64,000 bases of DNA from Pardosa pseudoannulata (GCA_032207245.1 CM063499.1:78455224-78519223); one strand, 5' to 3'; shown: positions 36,319-49,900, numbered from the stretch's first letter. The notes: a model not told the origin generated them from the letters alone. Numbers and translations: made by a program.

Positions 36319-37060
36319 GTTAGAATTTCTAAAATATATGTTCTCAAAAAACTTGATGTAGTTAAAAACTTTTTGCAATGTTGGACTTCAAATAATTGTT
36401 GACTTATTACTTACATGTGCATGAAAAAGAAAACACTTATGAGGGATAAGTTAAAAGGGAATTTAAGAAGATCCCCAAATGTTGACAAATTGTACATTTT
36501 GTTAATTAGTTCATAATTATTTGTTCAATAACATTGTAAAAGTACTTTTAGCTATGTGAGTACAGAATTCTCCTTGTGCAACTTGATGTCCTTTTTATTT
36601 CATTGCATCTTATTAATGTAACTGAATTAAATACATGACGTGCTATTATTTTTTGCCTGTTGAATTATTAAAATTTAACATGTGATTAGTTTTTACATAA
36701 CTTATATCGGTAATGCTTAAGCCAAAAAACTTAATATAATGCACTTCAACCAGGCATAACATTTGTTTTTATTTTTGTATGTAACATTTCTGCATGTAAG
36801 CTTTTCCTTTTTATTTCCAATTGCGTTCTCCCCTTATTACTTAGCAGTTTGACGCTCATTTTTTAGAAGTATGTAATAAGCATGTTTTAGATGCTGAAGT
36901 AGTGCTTTAATAGCTAGTTTCAATCATGAAAATGCACTTTTCATAGTATGTATTAAAGGAAATTAGCTTAAATGTAGATACTTCATTTTATTCTGTGCTG
37001 CTTTTTAGATAAGTTTTTTCTTTAAAAATCAGTTATTTTGTTCTATTTTTTTACTCCCAG
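36319..37060 (+). other. intron, no recognised element
   Basis: 742-bp AT-rich intron between two coding exons; no element ends found. Confidence 0.6.
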
Positions 37061-37195
37061 CTCCGAGACCTACCTCAGAAAAAGGTGGCACCCTCCCAAG
37101 CACTTACTGCGACTTTTGTCTGGGTGATAGTATTGAGAACAAAAAAACCAGAATGCCAGAAGAATTAGTTTCATGTTCAGATTGCGGACGCTCAG
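37061..37195 (+). CDS. DPF gene exon e: start of PHD1
   Basis: Acceptor ttactcccag; donor gttggt at 37196, non-consensus at +3 but fixed by the protein match. Encodes [14 protein letters not shown], then [16 protein letters not shown] and [15 protein letters not shown]. These are the first four zinc ligands of PHD1 (C-x2-C ... C-x2-C) with the DPF-typical spacing; vertebrate DPF2 reads [15 protein letters not shown] and [16 protein letters not shown]1 of DPF proteins has the pocket that reads acylated H3K14. Ends with one base of the Ala codon of SAHP. Confidence 0.96.
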
Positions 37196-38930
37196 GTTGG
37201 TGGGAAAATAGGACTTGTATATGCCATTATATATTTGTAATTTGTATTTTTGACCAATGTTACCACTCAGAAAATAAATTTTATTTAAAACTATTTTTTT
37301 CTATTTACATCTCTCTTGTTGCTTTAACTAATGAGGTTGTCAAAGGCCTTTTTTTTTCCACTGGACCTGAACTTTTTTTGGTTAAAAATGGTTATTTGGG
37401 TTTATGCTTTCTTTTGGATGAATAGTAATTAATGACCTCTATATAAAAATTCTTCTGCATGGCCACTGTATCCTTAATTCTTTAATAGAATTAATTGAAT
37501 GACTGTTTTTAACTGATTCTTGTATAATTTTAGTCTGTGTTTTAAATGTTGTAGTGTTCCAGGTGTCTTATGAATTAGATATTAAGGGAATTTTCTCTTA
37601 ACATTTTTTGTAGATTTCCAGAATTATTTTAGGATGGGACTGTTTAGTGATATAATTTTTACATAAGGAGTACCTGTGTTGTACTTTTATTTAAAACGTA
37701 ACAAAAGAAAGAGATGTGATTATTTTCATTTGATTTCACATAACAGCTTTCCTAAGTCTCCACTGTTCTTTTAAAATATTATCTATTTCAAGATTATATG
37801 TTTTAGCTTTCTTTTTCTAACTTCTTATCAAATTAAATAAACATAAAATATTAAGGGGATATTGTAAATTATGTTCAAACTTTTTAATTCCCCATTTGTA
37901 ATATTTTAATTAAATGGGAGAAACATACCCCCAATTATTACTTGATACTTCTTAATGAAAAACACAAGCCATATAAAGATATACATTTTATTTCATCTTA
38001 GCAAGTCAGTAAATTTCAAGTTTTTCTTGTTTTTAAAGCATGATAGGTAATTTATTTTATTTTTTTTTCTGTGCCAGTCAGATTATTATTATTGTGGTGT
38101 GACAATTTAAATTTATATAAATTGTTATGTAACTGCCAGTTTGTTTTGTGTACAAAACATATGTCAAAAGAAATAAACTGTGAATGTATTTTTCCTCACA
38201 TATAAATTAAGACATTTTCCCATTTAATAATTACATATAATTCTCCAAACAGTAGTCATTTCTGTGATATTTTAAAAATTGTTTTGTCACAATAATAAAT
38301 TCTTAATTCTATTTTATTGAATCCTGTCTCCTGGTACTGCCGTTAACAAGTATAGTCTATGAATTTACTTAGGATTTTTTTTTCTTAAAGTTTGAATGCT
38401 TTTTTTTGTTATTCTAACTACCTTTGCTTGTGCATGTTTTAGCATGTATTTTATGCATTTTGCTAAGTTTTTTTTATTTAACTGTACTTTCTACAGTTTT
38501 TAGATTCATTTTCTCATTTTATCTAAGTTCTCCTTTCAAATAAAATTTATTTTCAAATTCAGATTTCTTTGTTATTTTTTGTATTTATATTTTATATATG
38601 TAAACTTTAAGGTGGAAAATTTATAAACAAGGTTCATATTCGTTATACATCAATCTGCCTTTTCCAACTTTATTAAACAATTATTAAGTATTATTTGTTA
38701 ATGTGCTATTGTTATCCTTTGTTACAAGAGATTTTATGACATGTTTTATTGTATCTATTCATTTTTCTGCATAATTTGTTGAATTTTGTAATGATTTAAA
38801 TTACATTTTAATGGCCCAAGATCTTAAAAATCGTATTTGAAGAAAATTTAGTTTGATTTTTCTATAATTATAGATAAAAAAAAAATGTTAAATTTTAGAT
38901 TTTCTCTTGTAACTTTTTGAAATACATAGG
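37196..38930 (+). other. intron, no recognised element
   Basis: Intron inside PHD1. A 90-codon frame starting at 37153 is exon e reading through into the intron. AT-rich otherwise. Confidence 0.55.
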
Positions 38931-38936
38931 CTTGCA

Positions 38937-39641
38937 ATTCCGTCACTTTTTTTAGAATTGATCACTTTTAGTCACTTTTTTATGTAAACAGTCACTTTTA
39001 GTCACTTTTTTCATGGTGTATCACAGCAAAAGTCTGTTGTTGAAAAGAAAATCTGAATAACAAAATATTTTAATAAAAGACCAAAAATGTGACGCTCTAA
39101 TGTTATTTTTCTTATTAAAATTAGTCATATGGTTTCCAGAATTCAGCGATTTTAAAAAGACGTAAAGAAGTTTCTGAAATTTACATTTGTACTGAAATGT
39201 ACATTTAATACATTAAAGTAATTTACATCAAAGCACACATTTCTCTTTTTCTTTTTCTTCACAATTTTTGTTTAGATGCTCTAATCTAGCTATGTACATA
39301 TTTCAAAACATCATTAATATATGCAGAAAATTGTGATTATAAAATTAATGTATTGTATGTATTCAAATCTAATTTATAGATTTTCTTGAATAAAAAGCAA
39401 TGTTGAGTTGTGTTAAACAAAATTTTTAACCTTTTTGTATTTGACGCTAAAATCATGTCTTGCATGAATTGCTTTGATTTCGAGTTAAAATAAATAGAAA
39501 AATCTTAATAATAGCATCTGTAATCAAGAGTAAAAAAAATATATTTTTTTTTTCAATGTATAGTCACTTTTTAGTCACTTATTCTGTATTATTTGTCACT
39601 TTTCTCACCTTTTTGAAAGTACCTCAGCAGTTGCAAGCCTG
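38937..39641 (+). mobile_element. CAGGCTTGCAA-family DNA element, copy 4
   Basis: Left end mutated to TAGGCTTGCAATTCCGTCAC, right end GTTGCAAGCCTG. Exact 6-bp duplication AATACA at 38931-38936 and 39642-39647. 705 bp. Confidence 0.9.
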
Positions 39642-40090
39642 AATACAGTATTTTTTAACTAAACGTATGTAGTAATAAATTTCTTTAAAATTTTATTTTT
39701 ATTGTATTATGCATTCATTAATTCAATATATAATTTAAAAGAAGTGATTATGACTGCACATTTGTTTGGAAGTCTGGATTTTTTTACTTTCTGGAACCTA
39801 GATTTTTAGATTTGTGAAATATATATTCATCATTTTTTATATACTAAATAAATTGGGAACTAATTGAAGTTATGTCAGATTTTTGAAGTAAAGTCACAAT
39901 TATGCCTGTAAAATATATGTGCATGCATGCAATTTAAAAAAAATATGTATTTATTAAGTTAAATATTTATAAAACTATTTAATTTGGTGTTCATTATTAT
40001 AATATATGCTTACAAAATTTATTTTTTCAATGAGATAACATTAATTTACAAGTTTTTATGTTCTGCCTGATACTAAATATATATTTCTAG

Positions 40091-40203
40091 CCCACCCTAC
40101 ATGTTTACAATTTACACCCAATATGACTGCTTCTGTGAAGAAATATAGGTGGCAGTGTATTGAATGCAAATCATGTGGTATATGTGGCACTTCAGATAAT
40201 GAT
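40091..40203 (+). CDS. DPF gene exon f: end of PHD1, start of PHD2
   Basis: Acceptor atatttctag, donor gtaagt at 40204. With the carried G it reads [20 protein letters not shown], then [18 protein letters not shown]: the H-x2-C and C-x2-C ligands of PHD1, immediately followed by the first Cys pair of PHD2. The back-to-back arrangement with almost no linker is the tandem PHD module of the d4 family. Phase 0 at the end. Confidence 0.97.
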
Positions 40204-40278
40204 GTAAGTGTTATTTTTCAATTTAACTATGCAGTTAAATGAGCAGAATACAAAACTAATTTTTTGCATTATTTTTAG

Positions 40279-40404
<126 letters not shown>

Positions 40405-40479
40405 TAAAATTTTGATATTTTTTTATGTCATGCTTAAACTTGTGTATTTTAGGTTTCTCTTTAGGCATGTCTAAAGTAA

Positions 40480-41402
40480 CAGGCTTGCAACTCCGTCACT
40501 TTTCTCACCTTTAGTCACTTTTTTTACAATTGATCACTTTTTTAAGTAAACAGTCACCTTCAGTCACTTTTTTCATGGTGTATCAGAAAAAGTCTGTTGT
40601 TGAAAAAGAAAATCTGAATTAATAACAAAATATTTTAATAAGAGACCAAAAATGTGATGCTCTAATCTTAATTTTTTTTCTGAACGATGGCGGAATGGTT
40701 AGGGTGCTGGCCTTCAGAACTGGAATTCATGGGTTCGAATCCCACTGTGGCATGAATGTTCATAGCCGTTTGGAATCGACTTTAAGCAGTAGGTCCCAGT
40801 CTCATTAGCCCTTGTGTATCAAAAAGTAGCCATACTGCTCCAATCCAAACCAAACTTAATCTCATTTTTCTTATTAAAATGTAATTAGTCATATGGTTTC
40901 CAGAATTTAATGATTTTAAAAAGTCGTAAAGAAGTTCCTGAAATCTACATTTGTACTGAAATGTACATTTACTGCATTAAAGTAATTTACGTCAAAGCAC
41001 ACATTTCTCTTTTTCTTTTTCTTCACAATTTTTGTTTAGATACTCAATCTAGATGTACATATTTTAAAACATCATTAATATATGCAGAAAATTGTGATTA
41101 TAAAATTAATGTATTGTATGTATTCAAATCTAATTTATAGATTTTCTTGAATAAAAAGTAATGTTGAGTTGTGTTAAACAAAATGTTTAACCTTTTTTGT
41201 ATTTGACGTTAAAATCATGTCTTGCATGAATCATTTAATTTAGAGTTAAAATAAATAGAAGAATCTTAATAATAGCATCTGTAATCAAGAGGAGAGAAAA
41301 AATCGCTTTTTTTTCAATGTTTAGTCACTTTTTAGTCACTTATTCTGTATTATTTGTCACTTTTCTCACCTTTTTGAAAGTACCTCAGCAGTTGCAAGCC
41401 TG
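40480..41402 (+). mobile_element. CAGGCTTGCAA-family DNA element, copy 5, with SINE inside
   Basis: CAGGCTTGCAACTCCGTCAC ... GTTGCAAGCCTG, exact 6-bp duplication AAGTAA at 40474-40479 and 41403-41408. A SINE sits at 40681-40854. Lies in the last intron, 120 bp after the PHD2 exon. Confidence 0.93.
40681..40854 (+). mobile_element. tRNA-derived SINE inside CAGGCTTGCAA element
   Basis: A box TGGCGGAATGG, B box GGTTCGAATCC, body CTTTAAGCAGTAGGTCCCAG, tail CCAAACCAAA. The host sequence TAATCTTATTTTT is duplicated around it (about 40663 and 40857), as shown by the uninterrupted copies elsewhere. Confidence 0.93.
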
Positions 41403-41768
41403 AAGTAATAATTCTTAAAAAATATTAATGATAACTGTTCCAAAGGGGCTGTTTTTTCTAAATGAGGTATCCTGTTAATAAATCACAATTAATTGCTCAC
41501 CTTGACAGGCTTAAGGTTTCCCATGAGGTATCCTGGATTTTAAACTGCTTATTGTCTATATTGAGGCTCCTCTGTGTTATTCAAGCAAACCAAGGGATCA
41601 CAGTGAGGTCAATGACACTTAAAAGGTTTGAATGATGATCAAGAACTTGATAAATGAATATGCATCATTGAGCTATACAATAAATTTCACATTTTTATAT
41701 TATCATTGTACTATGCAATGAACAAATGTGTGATCCACAGCAAATGCTGCGGCAGACATGCTTATATA

Positions 41769-42285
41769 CATGGTTTCCGCTCACCTGGAAAGTCATGGAA
41801 AATCATGGATTTGGACAATGGATTAATTTTGTCATGGAAAGTCTTGATTTTTCAAGTAAAATAAGTAAAAGTCATGGATCCGCTAAACTACCGATTAAAA
41901 AAAGGCATTGAATTGTTTAATTCTATTTTTACTTGTCATTTGGCTGCAGTTACTGAGTTTGGTATTTATGTATTATCCTATTGCCAAGTAAACCTTATTC
42001 ACCAAGGAAACTCAAAGCAAGAAAGCTTAATGGGTGGGTAAATGTATAATATTCTGGTTTTTTCTTAAATTTTAGATTAAAATTTTAATATAATAATAAT
42101 TTTTTAATAAAAATGAGTTAAGATTTTTGCACAAAATATAAGTTTATCTCTAGGGATATTGTATATAAACATTATAGGGTTGCATTTGGCTATTATTCAT
42201 GGTCACCTGGATAATACCAAATTGGAAACATTTTGATTGAAAAATTGCTATATAATTAAACTGAGGTATGTAGATACAACAATTT
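41769..42285. mobile_element. AAAGTCATGG-family DNA element, copy 2 (3' truncated)
   Basis: CATGGTTTCCGCTCACC start and over 500 bp collinear with 26438-26990 (GGTGGGTAAATGTAT, GGATATTGTA, GGTATGTAGATACAACAATT), then it breaks off; the right end is missing. TTATATA precedes it. Confidence 0.8.
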
Positions 42286-42547
42286 TTCTATCACGTAATT
42301 GGCAAGATCTAACTTTGCTATGTACAGTAGTAATACAGTAATCAATTTTTAAGTTTTATTTTACAATAAAAAAAGTTTGAGCAAAATTTTATAAGCAAAT
42401 TCGATTATAAAAATGAATAATTTATAAATACGCTATATAGAAATATATAAACTAATGTCTCGAATGAACTGTGACGAATTTTAGAGAGTTATCAGGGAAA
42501 TAAATCTTTGTTTAAAAGAATATATTAAGTTATATATGAAAAATTGC

Positions 42548-42658
42548 TATATATATATAAATATATATATATATATTTTATATATATATATATATATATA
42601 TGCTGTATATATATATATATATATATTATATACATATAATATATATATGTATATATAT
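42548..42658. repeat. imperfect (TA)n tract
   Basis: TATATA runs broken by AAA, TTTT and GCTG, 100 bp upstream of the last coding exon. Confidence 0.85.
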
Positions 42659-42762
42659 AGCACTTATGATAATTAAAAATATATGTATATCTATTTATAT
42701 TAATGCACTGTTTGAATTAAGATGAATTAATAACAATTTTTTTATGCTTGGTTTTTCTATAG

Positions 42763-42809
42763 GTTCTTGGAGTTGTCATCTATGTATTGAAGAATATGGT
42801 CGAAAGTAA
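42763..42809 (+). CDS. DPF gene terminal coding exon
   Basis: Acceptor tttttctatag. With the carried G it reads GSWSCHLCIEEYGRK and then TAA (42807-42809). It supplies the last C-x2-C pair of PHD2. The tail after PHD2 is very short (IEEYGRK); vertebrate DPF2 has a somewhat longer, different tail. The preceding 2.4 kb intron is filled with two transposon copies and a TA-rich tract. Confidence 0.96.
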
Positions 42810-43024
42810 TTTGAAGGAGAAAATATTTTTTTGTTTTGCTGGTGATTTTTCTTGTATATCAGTTTATATCATTATTGTTATTTGTTTCTGTGTACCACTC
42901 TGGCAGGATTTTTGTGTACTGTCTTGTTTTGACTAATACTACTCATCATTTAATTTTTAATAGCTTTTATGCATTTATTTTCATTAATTATAATCTGTAG
43001 AATATATGTATACTCTTTTAAGAA

Positions 43025-43030
43025 AATAAA
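43025..43030 (+). promoter_or_regulatory. poly(A) signal AATAAA, likely first for the DPF gene
   Basis: Canonical AATAAA 216 bp after the stop codon, followed about 20 bp later by a T-rich tract (gattttttttcc), a good cleavage context. Further AATAAA hexamers follow, for example at 43281-43286, so longer 3' UTRs are possible. Which site is used cannot be told from sequence. Confidence 0.5.
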
Positions 43031-43526
43031 GAACATGCCATTATTTAATGAGATTTTTTTTCCGGACATAAAGGAAATGTTTGTATTGTGTAATTATTTC
43101 AAACAATCTAGACTATAAATATGTCTGTAATTGGCAAATTTATTTTATAATTAATTTTTGAGTAAGTTTCATATGATGAGTAGTATTTTCATCATTATTT
43201 ATTTCTCAGTCAGACTGGTACTTTTTGTTTTCATTTTTCTATTGAGAAAACATATGTTGCATATTAGTGTATTAAATAATAATAAAATAAAGTATTAGCA
43301 CACACTGTTTAGAATATAAAATAAACTGTTGTAAATTCATTTAAATTTTGTTGTATAAAAGAAGATTAAGGAAAATTTTTTTTATTTCCTTGTCTCATTT
43401 TAACTCGAAAGGTTTATTTAAATGCATTTTATCAATGACCTTTGTGTTCTGATTAGATTTCTCAAGGATTTTATATATTTTTTAAAATTATTTTCTGTGT
43501 GCTTCAATAATAATTCCTATAATTAA

Positions 43527-43995
43527 CCCCTTGCCTTATGAATCGAGCGAAGATTGTGTGTGCCATTTTCGATGAAAGCTTTTCTCATGCGTTGTGACCA
43601 GAAGCAGTTTCATTACTGGCTAAATTGTAAGCAAACACGTGGACATTAATAGAACTGAATTTACTATTTAATAAAACCACAGAATTTGATAATTATATTT
43701 CATTTAATTTTTATTAAAAAAATTTATTGTTTTTATTTCACATAATATTTCTATGTTTTTGGTTATATAACAAAAGTAAAATTCTTCTGTCGTTTAAATA
43801 TTTTCTATGTAGAATTTATTGTGTGAAAAACCTGTAAGGGAATAATGTATAATAGTAGTCAAAATTTTGTAAAGGGTGTTGTTTTATTATTGATACAAGC
43901 TTTTCACTTTTGACCAGAAAGAATCATGACGTGTGTGACACGAGTTTCTGATTTTAGGCACAGCAGTCTCCCATATGTTGTTTTAAGGCAAGAAG
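43527..43995. mobile_element. piggyBac-like MITE
   Basis: TTAA at 43523-43526 and 43996-43999; ends CCCCTTGCCTTATGAAT and TTTTAAGGCAAGAAG (inverted). 469 bp, no coding capacity. Lies just beyond the likely poly(A) site. Confidence 0.75.
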
Positions 43996-43999
43996 TTAA

Positions 44000-45502
44000 T
44001 ATATATATATATATACATATATATGTATGTTTTATTTGACTGATAATGGATTACCATTAATACTCTAATATGCCAATATAGATATTCGTTCATTATGTAA
44101 GTTTTTTCTTGACTTTTGTTTTCATTTTAGGCTGGAAATTATAAAGATAATTTTTAAAATTTCTATCAAATGAAGAATTATCCAATAAAAACAAACAAAC
44201 CTCATAAGGTTTTGAAATTAATTTATAAACTGACTATCAATATTTTTTTTCTCTTTTTTTTTTAATGGATTCATTTATAAGCTTTTGCTTTGTACTTTTA
44301 AGGAATTGTCTACCAGGTTATAATATTATTTGCTTCGTAAAAATAAACTGACAGTGAACTTCAGTTTTGTGCAGCCTTCGAGATGTGTGTCACATCTTAA
44401 ATTCTATAACTCCAAAAATATGGTTTTGTGACCTGTATTATTTGGTAGACATCCTACTACAGCATTAAAAATTTATGTTTCATCATCCAGAAATTTATTT
44501 ACTGTCTGCTTTTTTAAAAGCTTTACTTGGAAACAGGCGGGTTCCTGGCTGGAAACCATGATCGTATTTCAGCTTGATCTACCTCATTCTTTTGATACAG
44601 AAAGGATTTTATAAATGAATATATGCTCATTTAAAGAATTGTATTTGTGTAACATGTTTACCTAAATAGTTAGATAAATGGATGTGATGTGAATTTTCTA
44701 TTGCATAAAATTATGTATAAAATTTGTTAAAATTCTTAAAAGTTGGGATTTTACATGCTGAAAACTGCCTTTACTGTTTTTATTTAGTTCATGAAAAATT
44801 TCTTGTACCATGAAAATAGTTTTATTTTAGGTTTTGATAAATATACATATATACATTGGAAGTAAAGGGCATTATGTCACAAATTCAAAGTTTTATAGGA
44901 GACCATAATAAAGATTTGTTTGAGTTGGGTCGTTTTTAATGAAAAGTTTTATAAATGTTTTTGAGGTAATAGAGTAATTTTTGACTCAATTCATGTTGGT
45001 TCACACATTTTTGCCAATTTGCTAATTCTCTCAATTTTTTGAAATGGTGGAAATACTTTTATTATATAATAGATGTGAACAAGCTATGCATAAATATGCA
45101 AAATACCAATTTTAAAAAATGATCATAGTGCCCTTTATTTTCAGTGTACAGGTATATATAATAGTTTCTTTTACTATATTAGATAATTTAAATATCCATT
45201 GCTTTTTTTTTTTCAAGTTTTTATTATCAAAATTATATGTTTTTAAAATTTTATATTTGATGTGCACTGGAAAGTTGATATCTGGTATAATATCACCTTT
45301 TATTCTCTATGTATATTTGCTTTCTAATAAGGATTCTGTTTCATTCATAACCCTTTCAAAACTTGTGTATTGTTGGGTGTCTGTGCATCAGAATCTTATT
45401 AATAAATGTGGAATAATAGTCAGTGGTGAAATTATATTCAGTCTCGTAAATCTGATTATAATTTAGGCTATCTTGTTTGAAATCATATGATAAAAAGATG
45501 TG
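44000..45502. other. 3' flank or long 3' UTR, no recognised element
   Basis: AT-rich with several AATAAA hexamers. A 115-codon frame at 45119-45466 is a T-rich hydrophobic chance frame beginning just before the next element. Confidence 0.4.
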
Positions 45503-45966
45503 TACAGTGGTGCCTTGAATTATGAGGCTTATTCTGTTCTGTGGTAGAATTTATAATTCAAATACTTATAATCACTTGTTGAACATGAAATTCCATTAAT
45601 CCATACCAACACTACCTTTCTTCCCAGTAGACAAGAACTGCAATATTTCATGAATCTTTGATATAAGAAATTCTACACATTAATAACAAATATTGTGTAA
45701 TATACATTACAGTAGAATGCACTGCAATAAACTGGTTAAGTATAATGTATACTATTTTAACCTGGAGGTTAGATCGCTTAAAATATCATAATGAAGGAAA
45801 AGAATAAATGCTGTACTAAATAGATGAATCTTATTTGCTTATTCAAATCTTATATATATATCATGCCTAAAATTTAGACATGTAATTTCAGGTAAAAACC
45901 AACCCTTATTTGATTTGCTGGAGCTAAACTCTTTCATTTTATTTTAACGTCTCCAAAATTCAGATG

Positions 45967-46134
45967 CAGAACGACGGCTGGTTGGTTAGGGTGCTGGCCT
46001 TCAGTTCCGGAGTTTGTGGGTTCAAATCCCACTATGGCATGGTTCTTCGTAGCCGTTCAGAATCGGCTTTAAGCTGTAGGTCCCGGTCTCATTAGCCCTT
46101 GTGTTGCAGAAAGTAGACCATAGCACTCCAAACC
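45967..46134 (+). mobile_element. tRNA-derived SINE, intact copy
   Basis: GAACGACGGCTGGTTGGTTA head, B box GGTTCAAATCC, GCTTTAAGCTGTAGGTCCCG, GTCTCATTAGCCCTTGTG, AAAGTAGACCATAGCACTCC. Exact 12-bp duplication AAAATTCAGATG at 45955-45966 and 46135-46146. Confidence 0.95.
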
Positions 46135-46732
46135 AAAATTCAGATGGCAATTTGACATGTCCATACCCTTCAAAATCTGTCAAATGATTCTGGTTGGACT
46201 AAGTCACTCTATAGCAGAACCATGTCACTCTCATGGGAAATCAGCTTAGCTTATCATTGCTGGACTGCCATAAAATTCTAGCTTCTAAGAAATAAGTGAC
46301 TGCAAGGTTCTTATGTGAACCAATGCAAGGATATAAAAACAAATATAACTTAATGATTCTGTTCCTGGGAAAACTGATTTTATTGCTCTTTTTGAATTGA
46401 GGCCTGCCCCTCCTTTTTTTAAACTACAAAGTGGAAATTAAAATTAGAAAAAATAATTTTGTCACTCGTAGGATAATTTTTAATATATTACATTTATCTA
46501 AGTTCATAAGACAATGTATTTATATGCCTAATTAATTTTTCCCATTTAAGTTAATTCAAGGGAAATTATATAATGCTAGTTTTCTGAATAGGCAACAATA
46601 TTTTATCTTTTTAATGATAAAAAAGTAAGTCTATAAAGAATAAATATTGTATATATACACAATAAAACCAACCAGACGAGAACATGAAATAAGGTTTTTT
46701 ATAGTTTGTATTTAATATATCTAAATGTGTGT

Positions 46733-46733
46733 G

Positions 46734-46777
<44 letters not shown>

Positions 46778-46837
46778 TACATATATATATACATACATAT
46801 ATATACATATATATGTATATGCATATATATATATATA
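46733..46837. repeat. (TA)n microsatellite with ACATA interruptions
   Basis: About 105 bp of TA with regular TACATA variants. Frames of alternating Tyr/Ile on both strands are translations of this repeat. Confidence 0.95.
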
Positions 46838-46981
46838 ACATTTTTCTGGTTTATATATGGTTTTGCCATTCTAGTTTTCTCTGATTTTGGTTTATAGCTT
46901 CAGCTAAAAAATTAATTGGGCGATAAAAAATTTGGTATATAAGGTAATAGTAATACAAGTATAAGTCAAGTTACCACTGTA

Positions 46982-49900
46982 TATTGCAATTTATTGTGTT
47001 TTACTGTGCATATATAGCTGATTAGTGAAAAATTGGGCTTTGGTCATCATTATAACAAAATAGATTTTGATGTTGAATGTAAAATCATGTCTCAATAAGG
47101 ACTGATTGCTTGAAATTAATAATATCCACTGATGTTATTTTTTTTTTGCTGTTTATGTATTTATAACAGATGTCACATACTAACATTATATTTATGTAAA
47201 CTAGTTATGAAAGGGTTACTTTGTGATACAATTTTTTGTTATATTTCCATTATCGAAAACTGTATTGGGATCTTCATTGTTTATGGTTTAGGTTCTATCT
47301 GTTTTGCTGTGTATTTTGACAGGGTGTCTGCAAGTTAAGTGAAATTTAATTGATTTTAAGAACCATTCATAAGAGAATTTTAATACTCTGAAATTATAGA
47401 AATATGAATGCAATCATTATTTCTTGACATCTTATATAAAAATAAGAGATAATTATCCATTTGGTGTGTATCATTTTATTATAAAGGGTAATATCAGAAC
47501 ATTTGTGCATCAAACCTGCTGTTACTATTTTTACTTATAATTTGTTAGAGGAAATATTTTTCTGTGTTAAACAATAAACTTTTTATTGTATTAGTTTTTA
47601 ATAGTTCTTTCATACAATAATTAACTTAAGTTGGAGATTTTTTTAAATTTTTTGTTTTTGCTCTCCCATTAGTACTTTTTTATTTTTAGAGTGTATGCCT
47701 AGTGCACCTCATATGCCCATGATCTCAAATTGGTTACTATAGGTGTATGCCAGGTGTGCTACAGCAGTAATGAAAAAATAATGAAAGATGCATCTAAATA
47801 GTTTCTTTTATCTCTTTGAGCATTAAACTAACACTGCTTTTTTAAATTTTTTTAAAATTCAAACAAGTTTAAAGGTAGCTGTGTCATATTTATATATTTT
47901 TTTGAGCCCAACAAGGTAGAATGACTACAAAGTTCGAGATCTGTTGTCCTATGCTATACATTCTAATACAAGAGTTGGGTCAATATAGCTATAATAAAAA
48001 TATGACTATTGAAATCAACTACAAATTTGAGTAGCTTGTTGTAATAGAATCTAATTTTAGTCAAATATAATTGGAGCAAATATAAGTTTTGAGTTACTTC
48101 ATTATAAGCAGGGTCTGTTCTGAAGTAGAACCTGTAATTTTTTTTTTAAAGAGTGATATTGAATGCATATAGATTTTCAAGTGGTAAAAATTTTCTTATA
48201 TTACTAGAAGATTTCTATTGATGTGCTTGTATATATCACTTGGCTTCATTACATGCATTACAATTCAGAAGTTTTCATTTGTATGCAAACTAAATTTGAC
48301 TTCAGTTCTTCATTAGTATCTGTTGAGTACCATAGTTTATAGTATAAAGTGCTGATATTTAGCAGTTTAAAAACAAGATTAAATGGTTTAATGCTGGTTT
48401 GATTAGGCATTAGGTTATCAGTTGACCATTTCTAATTACTATTGAAGTAGAAAATTATTGTTGTATAACCAACTTCTTTTTCTCTATCATTGCTTTTTTT
48501 CATGTGTTTAAAAATTAATTTTGGAAATATTTTTAAGTAAAATTAGCTCATGCTTATTCTAAAATATAAAATTCTTTATGTAGATGATAAACTTTTTGTT
48601 TCTAATCATTCTGTTTTGCTAACATTTTTATTTTACAAGAATTTTATATGAAAGGTATCCCATTATTCTCTATTTATCATAAGGGCCTACAAGAAGATTG
48701 AAGATCTAGCAAAGCAATAAATAGTTTAATTTTTTTCCCACTAATCTTACAATTTAGTTTTAAACATTTCTCTTATTAATTCCCAAACTAAACTTACATA
48801 TTTTAACCTTAAAATATGTAATCTTCTTAAAACAATCAAGAATTTGTTTTGTATTTCCCCAGTCAACAAAACTTTCTTTTATTCGTTTAGATGCATTTAT
48901 GTGTACATTTTTTTTCTTCTACTGAGAATACTATTTCTTTAAATATTTATTTAAAAGCAAAATGGGAATTTTCTCCAATTTCAAGATTTATAAACCTTAG
49001 AACATACTATTGTATCTGGGTACATTGTTCACGATTGTCCATTTACTATATCTGTTGTTATATTGTATGTATGGCAGATAGTCAGGAATCTTATTTAACG
49101 GGCTTTGAAAATTTAAATATTTTTCACTTAATAGACACCCTGTCTATTATGTACATTTTATGTGAATGTACTTTGTACTTTTTAAATGTAAAACTGAATT
49201 TTGAATGTGAATACAGTAGTATATGTCGACTTCTAAATGATTAGTATCAATGGCTGGGATAGCTGTTCTAGATTTGATACCTGAAAAATAAGATTAGTAT
49301 TTTGTGTACTAAGAATACCTCATATATGAAAGATGGCTCTAAAGTACAAGGGTTTGTTTGCTATTATCCTGGAACTTCTCAAGGTGATATGCTTATTAAG
49401 TAATGTGGGTGAAAAATTTATATGCACTTTAAATTGCCTTTATTTCCCTCTCCCTATCTCTTTTTTTTTTCTTGGAATCCAAATATGAAGAAAAGTATTC
49501 TCCATAGTTCTTTCCCCATTAACTCTTCAAAGTACACAATTATAAATTCTTTTGGATTTAATGCAATTAAGTTTGGTTATAAATATTACCTATGAACTTT
49601 ACAAGTGTCAAATAAGAGAAAAATTTTACAATCCTTTGAAGGTTGGTGATTTAGGGTATGGTGTTTTAAACTGTAAATCATGAAAATATTTTCTTAAAAT
49701 TTCAACTACATTGAGAAAAGACTGAATAATTATCATTAAAATATGTAATAAATAAATAGCTAAACAGTTTATAAGTGTTGGCGTGGGTAAGTATTTTTAT
49801 TTGGGGTCATAAGGTAGAAAAATTCTAATTTTTCCATATAAAACAAGTTTTAAAGTATATTTAAAAAAGTAGAATAAATTTTGCAACCATCTATTAAAGT

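Larger units (their letters stand above)
45505..46979. mobile_element. Tigger/pogo-type element
   Basis: TA at 45503-45504 and 46980-46981. Ends CAGTGGTGCCTTGAATTATG and AAGTCAAGTTACCACTG form an inverted repeat very like the classical Tigger terminus (CAGTGGTNCCTCGACTTA). 1475 bp including a nested SINE and a TA microsatellite. No transposase recognised. Confidence 0.8.

Noticed and set aside
37153..37425. 90-codon + frame
   Set aside because: It is the PHD1 exon reading past its donor; the protein match to the next exon fixes the splice at 37195.
45119..45466. 115-codon + frame
   Set aside because: T-rich, hydrophobic by composition, no domain, no splice or initiation context; expected by chance at this base composition.
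46611..46897. Tyr/Ile-repeat frames on both strands
   Set aside because: Pure translation of the TA microsatellite; the same holds at 57347-57664.
48891..49244. 117-codon + frame, the longest but one in the window
   Set aside because: Residue mix follows the AT-rich DNA, no recognisable family, no homologous copy in the window.
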